DNA of 6,224 nucleotides from Sinorhizobium sp. (GTDB taxonomy: Bacteria; Pseudomonadota; Alphaproteobacteria; Rhizobiales; Rhizobiaceae). Below the pieces are notes generated by a model. That model saw only the letters and a list, made by a program, of their open reading frames with translations, did not search any database and was not told the DNA's origin. Location: contig JAPSJG010000238.1 of assembly GCA_031178305.1 (NCBI GenBank), forward strand, positions 1 through 6,224. Reading direction: 5' to 3'. Numbering within the stretch: position 1 is the stretch's first letter; every line of letters starts with the position of its first letter. A program made the position numbers and the translations under genes. Shown one piece after another: positions 5,530-6,224 of this stretch.

Positions 5530-6224
5530 AACACGCCTCCGTCGATTATCATGGTCTGGGCCGTCATCGCCGCCGAGCAATCGGACGCCAGAAATAGGCA
5601 CGGCCCCACGAGGTCTTCGGCGATCAACATGCGCTTAAGGCACTGCCGCTCCTGCATCTGCGCGATCGCCTCGTCGCTAAGCCAAAGCCGTCTCTGCCGT
5701 TCGGTCACGATCATGCCCGGCAGAACGGCGTTGACGCGGATATTGTCCGGGCCGAGTTTTCCCGCGAGCGATTTCGTGAGGCCGACAATTCCCGCCTTTG
5801 CCGTGGCATAGGCCGGAATCTCCGGCATGTTCAGCATGAAGGCTATGGACGAGAAGTTGATGATCGACCCGCCGCCCGCCCGGCGCATGTGCGGCGCCAC
5901 CGTCTGGCTCATGAAAAAGAGATGTCTGAGATTGACGGAGAGGCTTTCGTCCCAGCTTGCCTCGGTCACGTCCTCGAGTGCCTGGCGGTCGTCGCGCGCG
6001 GCATTGTTGACCAGAACGTGGATGGAACCGAGCGAAGCAATGGCGGCCTCCGCGGCGGACTTGCTGGCCGAAACGTTCCGCAGATCGGCGGCAAAATACT
6101 CGGGTCTCTGCCCTGTTTCGGAAGCCAGTCTTTCCGAAAGCGACCGGCTCGCCTCTTCTGCGATATCGATGAAGGCGACGCGCGCCCCTTGTCGCAGGAA
6201 GCCTTCGACAAGCGCAGCCCCGAT
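5526..6224 (-). CDS. SDR-family aldose 1-dehydrogenase (XylB-like), N-terminus cut by window edge
   Basis: The frame is open from the window edge to the TGA at 5526 and gives 232 residues; about 20-25 N-terminal residues including most of the TGxxxGIG nucleotide motif are missing (the first visible residues, IGAAL, are its end). Visible hallmarks are the acidic residue after beta 2 (FID, Asp20, favouring NAD over NADP), LVNNAA, the conserved Asn in LSVNLRH, FSS, and the catalytic Tyr-x-x-x-Lys in AYATAKAG, then IRVNAVLPG. The stretches IDIAEEASRSL, VNNAARDDR, VNLRH and ERQCLKR resemble Caulobacter D-xylose dehydrogenase XylB as I remember it, which supports oxidation of an aldose at C1 to the lactone. 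In this operon the substrate would be D-galactose or a stereochemically related sugar such as L-arabinose or D-fucose. It is the first gene seen of the operon and overlaps dgoK by two bases at the TTG start. Promoter and start lie outside the window. Confidence 0.88.
   Translation of the reverse strand: MGAALVEGFLRQGARVAFIDIAEEASRSLSERLASETGQRPEYFAADLRNVSASKSAAEAAIASLGSIHVLVNNAARDDRQALEDVTEASWDESLSVNLRHLFFMSQTVAPHMRRAGGGSIINFSSIAFMLNMPEIPAYATAKAGIVGLTKSLAGKLGPDNIRVNAVLPGMIVTERQRRLWLSDEAIAQMQERQCLKRMLIAEDLVGPCLFLASDCSAAMTAQTMIIDGGVF
5527..5540 (-). promoter_or_regulatory. Ribosome binding site that decides the dgoK TTG start
   Basis: On the minus strand GGAGG (5540-5536) is followed by six bases and TTG (5529-5527), which overlaps the SDR stop TGA (5528-5526) by two bases. 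No ATG or GTG near the conserved N-terminus has comparable spacing. This supports a rare start codon with termination-reinitiation coupling. Confidence 0.65.

Noticed and set aside
5530..5601. N-terminal extension of DgoK from a GTG at 5601
   Set aside because: It overlaps the conserved SDR C-terminus in another frame and encodes residues foreign to the kinase family.
4978..5811. A 277-codon plus-strand frame opposite dgoK and the SDR gene
   Set aside because: It runs antisense across two well-supported genes and shows no domain or start signal.
5966..6211. An 81-codon minus-strand frame as a separate gene upstream of the SDR
   Set aside because: The SDR frame itself stays open through this stretch to the window edge and encodes the expected Rossmann segment; the 81-codon frame is a shadow.

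Overview
The window is about 62% GC by eye and reads as a chromosomal segment of an alphaproteobacterium, most likely a rhizobium of the Sinorhizobium/Ensifer or Rhizobium type. The grounds are the protein families, the gene order, and a textbook EcfG/RpoE2-type promoter (GGAAC-N16-CGTT). All six supported genes lie on the minus strand, so they are transcribed from high to low coordinates.

From right to left the first five genes encode every enzymatic step of an oxidative, non-phosphorylating-entry sugar pathway of the De Ley-Doudoroff type. (1) A short-chain dehydrogenase of the XylB-like aldose 1-dehydrogenase group (5526-6224), cut at its N-terminus by the window edge. (2) 2-dehydro-3-deoxygalactonokinase DgoK (4609-5529, probable TTG start). 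(3) 2-dehydro-3-deoxy-6-phosphogalactonate aldolase DgoA (3940-4575). (4) An SMP-30/gluconolactonase-family lactonase (3056-3940). (5) An IlvD/Edd-family aldonate dehydratase closest to L-arabinonate/galactonate dehydratases (1059-2783). Inferred flow: aldose to aldonolactone (SDR), to aldonate (lactonase), to 2-keto-3-deoxyaldonate (dehydratase), to the 6-phosphate (DgoK), to pyruvate plus glyceraldehyde 3-phosphate (DgoA). The kinase and aldolase point to D-galactose. The dehydrogenase, lactonase and dehydratase could also serve L-arabinose or D-fucose. No transporter or regulator lies in the window.

The first four genes are tightly packed (TTGA overlap, 33-nt gap, TGATG overlap). The dehydratase follows a 272-nt gap that holds two overlapping, mutually exclusive stem-loops and a possible -10 box, so it may be separately controlled. 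It is followed by a good intrinsic terminator (979-1009) and a second long hairpin (892-938).

The last gene (37-687) is unrelated to the pathway: an exported protein with a PRC-barrel domain between Pro/Ala/Thr-rich tails, preceded by the EcfG/RpoE2-type promoter, hence probably a general-stress-response gene. I found no RNA gene, mobile element, CRISPR array or clearly novel system. The most interesting items are the stress promoter, the use of an IlvD/Edd dehydratase in a galactose-type operon, and the palindromic block at 2957-3034.
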